From Streptomyces lydicus (GTDB lineage: Bacteria > Actinomycetota > Actinomycetes > Streptomycetales > Streptomycetaceae), in the NCBI RefSeq assembly GCF_000717345.1, contig NZ_JNZA01000015.1, positions 62,001-126,000 of the forward strand: a stretch of DNA of 64,000 nucleotides. Reading direction: 5' to 3'. A program made the position numbers and the translations under genes. A model generated the notes under the pieces. That model made no database searches. It was not told the DNA's origin and saw only the letters and a list, made by a program, of their open reading frames with translations. Positions within the stretch are counted from its first letter, which is position 1. Each line of letters begins with the position of its first letter. Below are positions 63,254 through 64,000 of this stretch, in pieces.

Positions 63254-64000
63254 TCAGTCGGCGTTCCGGCCGATCTGGACGTTCTCCAGGACCCCGGCCG
63301 CGTCGGGCACGAGGATGGCCAGCGAGTAGTAGGCGGTGACGAGGTACTTGATGACGGCGGCCTGGTCGATGCCCATGAACCGGACGTTGAGGCCGGGCTG
63401 GAACTCCTCGGGGAGGCCGGTCTGGTACAGGCCGACGACGCCCTGGTCCGCCTCACCGGTGCGCAGCGCGATGATGCTGCTGGTGTGCGACTCGCTGATC
63501 GGGATCTTGCCGCACGGGAAGATCGGGACGCCGCGCCAGGCGGGGACCTCGTGCCCGTCGACGTTCGCGGTGCCCGGCACCAGACCGCGTTTGTTGCACT
63601 GCCGGAAGAAGGCGGCGATCGCCTTCGGGTGGGCCAGGAACAGCCGGGTCTTGCGGCGCATGGACAACAGCTCGTCCATGTCGTCGGGGGTGGGCGGGCC
63701 GGTGTGGGTGCTGATCCGCTGCCCGTAGTCGGCGTTGTGCAGCAGCCCGAACTCCCGGTTGTTGACCAGTTCCCATTCCTGGCGCTCGCGGATCTCCTCC
63801 ACGGTGAGCCGGAGTTGCTGCTGGGTCTGGTCCATCGGTTCGTTGTAGAGGTCGGCGACCCGGCTGTGCACCCGCAGCACGGTCTGGGTCAGGGAGAGTT
63901 CGTACTCGCGCGGGGCGAGGTCGTAGTCGACGAAGCCGCCGGACAGCGTGGGCTCGCCGACGTGGCCCGCCTGTACCGGCACCTCCGCCTCGCCCTTCCG
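63254..64000 (-). CDS. Family 2B encapsulin shell protein (partial, C-terminal part)
   Basis: The frame is open to the window edge, so the first residues are missing; 248 residues are present. [71 protein letters not shown] and [14 protein letters not shown] [11 protein letters not shown] are the HK97-type capsid fold of encapsulins with an internal cyclic-nucleotide-binding insert expected upstream (EshA-like family 2B). It should assemble a hollow shell that encloses the terpene cyclase encoded next. First visible gene of the three-gene operon. Confidence 0.92.
   Translation of the reverse strand, partial: RKGEAEVPVQAGHVGEPTLSGGFVDYDLAPREYELSLTQTVLRVHSRVADLYNEPMDQTQQQLRLTVEEIRERQEWELVNNREFGLLHNADYGQRISTHTGPPTPDDMDELLSMRRKTRLFLAHPKAIAAFFRQCNKRGLVPGTANVDGHEVPAWRGVPIFPCGKIPISESHTSSIIALRTGEADQGVVGLYQTGLPEEFQPGLNVRFMGIDQAAVIKYLVTAYYSLAILVPDAAGVLENVQIGRNAD

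Overview
The window is very GC-rich actinobacterial chromosome, almost certainly from a Streptomyces or close relative. Codon third positions are nearly all G or C, GTG starts (and a few TTG) are common, neighbouring genes overlap by four bases, and the gene content is typical of the genus: ethylmalonyl-CoA pathway, 2-methylisoborneol terpene genes with an encapsulin shell, and many TetR, MarR and MocR regulators. I saw no rRNA, tRNA, CRISPR array, insertion sequence or prophage.

Layout. 1-3.4 kb holds the end of an unidentified gene and a four-gene polar amino acid ABC importer. 3.5-22 kb is a mixed stretch: small oxidase-like and hypothetical proteins, a secreted CocE-type hydrolase, methyltransferase, alpha/beta hydrolase and MocR pair, a glutathionyl-hydroquinone reductase-like GST, an ATP-dependent DNA ligase, an MMPL exporter, an SDR, a Tat-exported deacetylase, a Ca2+/H+ exchanger, an amidase and an isochorismatase-fold protein. 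21.1-23.1 kb is a marR-MFS efflux pair with a perfect 32-bp palindrome in front. 23.2-30.8 kb is a reductive pyrimidine (hydantoin) catabolism cluster: beta-ureidopropionase, class III aminotransferase, dihydropyrimidinase, an LLM flavin/F420 oxidoreductase and an NCS1 permease. Its two transcription starts share a promoter element. 30.7-38.6 kb carries a lipoate ligase-like protein with its accessory domain at the N-terminus, a sirtuin, a GGT-like enzyme, an IMPase, a phytoene desaturase-like oxidoreductase, a macrodomain protein and a methyltransferase.

38.9-42.5 kb is a compact reactive-sulfur module: a CstR-type DUF156 repressor, rhodaneses, a TauE-type exporter and a CstB-like persulfide dioxygenase-rhodanese fusion, with three copies of a TACCCC-NN-GGGGTA operator. 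42.7-44.8 kb is an alkylation-repair pair (Ada-AlkA fusion and Ogt). 44.9-49 kb has a TetR/NAD(P)-binding pair with a double operator, a nucleotidyltransferase, a NUDIX hydrolase and a glycerate kinase. 49-50.6 kb has psd-pssA for phosphatidylethanolamine synthesis.

50.7-60.1 kb is the ethylmalonyl-CoA pathway: ccr, meaA/ecm, mcl, mch and mcd in one tightly packed operon, then a TetR regulator and a doubled 3-hydroxyacyl-CoA dehydrogenase. Together they convert acetyl-CoA-derived crotonyl-CoA to ethylmalonyl-CoA, methylsuccinyl-CoA, mesaconyl-CoA and finally glyoxylate plus propionyl-CoA. The right end (61.2-64 kb) is the terpene encapsulin operon: a family 2B encapsulin shell cut by the window edge, its 2-methylisoborneol synthase cargo and the geranyl diphosphate C-methyltransferase.
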